Below, piece after piece: positions 5,593 to 6,756 of a DNA stretch of 6,756 bases. Positions within the stretch are counted from its first letter, which is position 1; each line of letters opens with the position of its first letter. Below the pieces are notes generated by a model. That model did no database searches and was not told the origin of the DNA. It saw nothing but the letters and a program-made list of their open reading frames with translations. The position numbers and the translations under genes are program-made. The stretch spans positions 1-6,756 of the forward strand of contig CAJWOD010000082.1 in assembly GCA_913044145.1 (NCBI GenBank), read 5' to 3'. The stretch comes from an uncultured Nitrospina sp. (GTDB taxonomy: Bacteria; Nitrospinota; Nitrospinia; Nitrospinales; VA-1).

Positions 5593-6756
5593 TTAAAGCC
5601 AAATCTCCTGAGAGTTTAAACGTTCATATGCCAAATCCGTAGCAACATCTCGAAAGAAATAATTCTCCTTCATTCGTTTGAATATTTCTTGCATATTTTT
5701 TGAAATCGTATCAAAGATAAGTTTCTCTGTATAAAATCTAGTTCCATTTGCCTTAACTTTATTTCCATAAGCAGCACTCTTGGACATTCTACGTTCAACG
5801 GCGCACCCGATAACTCCACCTGCGTTTACGATGAAATCTGTTAATGATAAAATATTTCTACGATGCGTTAAATAATACTCAACAGGTTTACTACTTGGGG
5901 AGTTTGCGCCTTGAAGAATAATACGACAGTCAATTCGATCTATATTTTTAGATGTTATTGCATCTGGTCTTGCAGCGGGAATTAAAATATCACAAGGTGC
6001 TTCCAATAACCAATCCAGTTTTTCAGGTCCGAACGTTTTTTCTACACTTTTTGAATAAAGACTTAATCCACCATTGAATTTCCTAATTCTACAAAGTTCA
6101 TTTATATCTAATCCTTCAGGATTCCATAAGGCACTGTTAATATCGGATGCACCTATTATTATTGCACCTTTTTGGACTAATTTTAGCGCTACTGGACAAC
6201 CCACATTTCCGAAACCCTGAATAATGACCTTCGAATTCTGGAGTTTAAAATCATCCAATAAATATTCAAGCGTTTGCGCCGCTGCATAAAGTCCATGAGC
6301 AGTTAATTCCCATTCATCAATTGGAACTCCTCCATTTTCAGCCGGTCGACCAGCTCCACCCCGATCATGATTTGATTTTTGTAGTATTTTTGCGTGGTGT
6401 TCATATATTGTTTGAATATCATTTTCGTCGGTTCCCATATCCGCTGCTGGCACGTAGTTTTTTAGATCGAATAAAGCCTCCCCAAACATTTTCATAAGGT
6501 CTTTCTTTAAGATTGGATTTATATTATTAATTTGTTCATTGAGGAGCAAACCAGATTTACCACCTCCATAAGGTAAACAGGCCGCACTATTTTTAAGGGT
6601 CATAACTCGGGCCAATCTTTTAATTTCATTTCCGCTTATGTTTTGGACCAAACGAATACCTCCTAACCCTGGGCCTCTATTAGTATTGTCAACACTTACA
6701 TAACCCCAAACTTTATTAGTTTCTGTTTCAATTACTTCATAGTTAGCTTCCTGTGA
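5593..6756 (-). CDS. Glu/Leu/Phe/Val dehydrogenase family protein (partial; N terminus beyond the window edge)
   Basis: This NAD(P)-dependent oxidative deaminase acts on an L-amino acid, most likely glutamate. The reading frame is open to the last base of the window, so 387 residues are visible and the true start lies outside. The TTG at 6651 is not a credible start, because the upstream codons encode the conserved RGPGLGGIR segment. With numbering from the window edge: substrate lysine K55 in MTLKNSAA, catalytic lysine K67 in LPYGGGKSG, catalytic aspartate D106 in VPAADMGTDE, the dinucleotide-binding GFGNVG (181-186) with D205 at the end of the next strand (an acidic residue there often favours NAD+, an inference), and ILQGAN and FIVNAGGVI in the C-terminal part. 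After NAGGVI the sequence continues GCAVERR instead of the SYFEW of classical glutamate dehydrogenases. The gene is convergent with hemC, with 34 nt between the stop codons. The substrate (Glu versus Leu/Val/Phe) is unresolved. Confidence 0.9.
   Translation of the reverse strand, partial: SQEANYEVIETETNKVWGYVSVDNTNRGPGLGGIRLVQNISGNEIKRLARVMTLKNSAACLPYGGGKSGLLLNEQINNINPILKKDLMKMFGEALFDLKNYVPAADMGTDENDIQTIYEHHAKILQKSNHDRGGAGRPAENGGVPIDEWELTAHGLYAAAQTLEYLLDDFKLQNSKVIIQGFGNVGCPVALKLVQKGAIIIGASDINSALWNPEGLDINELCRIRKFNGGLSLYSKSVEKTFGPEKLDWLLEAPCDILIPAARPDAITSKNIDRIDCRIILQGANSPSSKPVEYYLTHRRNILSLTDFIVNAGGVIGCAVERRMSKSAAYGNKVKANGTRFYTEKLIFDTISKNMQEIFKRMKENYFFRDVATDLAYERLNSQEIWL

Noticed and set aside
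1..6756. CRISPR array, tRNA/rRNA gene, insertion sequence or phage attachment site
   Set aside because: No periodic repeats, no tRNA-like cloverleaf, and no transposase or terminal inverted repeats were seen; coding sequence fills almost the entire window.

Overview
The window is an ordinary-looking stretch of bacterial chromosome. It is AT-rich, with dense genes of housekeeping type. Reading from the left, the plus strand carries two likely transcription units. The first is rpiB-glyA-nrdR (ribose-5-phosphate isomerase B, serine hydroxymethyltransferase, and the ribonucleotide-reductase repressor). The second is a CcsA/HemX-type membrane protein followed by hemA and hemC, which are the first two committed enzymes of C5-pathway tetrapyrrole synthesis that act before and after HemL/HemB. 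A convergent minus-strand gene for a Glu/Leu/Phe/Val-type amino-acid dehydrogenase closes the window and runs off its right edge.

The gene orders rpiB-glyA-nrdR and ccsA/hemX-hemA-hemC are both familiar from former deltaproteobacterial lineages and relatives. With the low G+C, this suggests a Desulfobacterota-, SAR324- or Nitrospinota-like bacterium. That placement is an inference from memory of gene order and is weak. The glutamyl-tRNA reductase excludes the alphaproteobacterial (ALAS) route to heme.

Region by region: positions 1-164 hold no gene, but they contain a good sigma70-type promoter (TTGACA-17-TAGTAT) followed by a leader that can fold into a long interrupted stem starting almost at the predicted transcript start. 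rpiB (165-620) is separated by 47 nt from glyA (668-1915), which starts at TTG behind a near-perfect Shine-Dalgarno. nrdR follows after 10 nt. The 147-nt gap 2412-2558 contains a second plausible promoter (TTGAAT-17-TACGAT) for the heme cluster, in which genes follow each other with gaps of 3 and 0 nt. hemC and the dehydrogenase converge with 34 nt between their stop codons and no recognisable terminator.

Functionally, the first unit joins pentose-phosphate sugar interconversion, one-carbon/glycine supply and dNTP control, all of which feed nucleotide synthesis. The second makes hydroxymethylbilane and probably handles heme or a heme enzyme at the membrane. The dehydrogenase may exchange glutamate and 2-oxoglutarate, and glutamate is the carbon source of C5 heme synthesis, but its substrate is not fixed by the sequence.

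I did not find a convincing new biological system. The items most worth a second look are the structured leader before rpiB, the CcsA-like protein with a degraded tryptophan-rich motif, and the contrast between the single strong Shine-Dalgarno (glyA) and its absence before the five other genes whose starts are visible.
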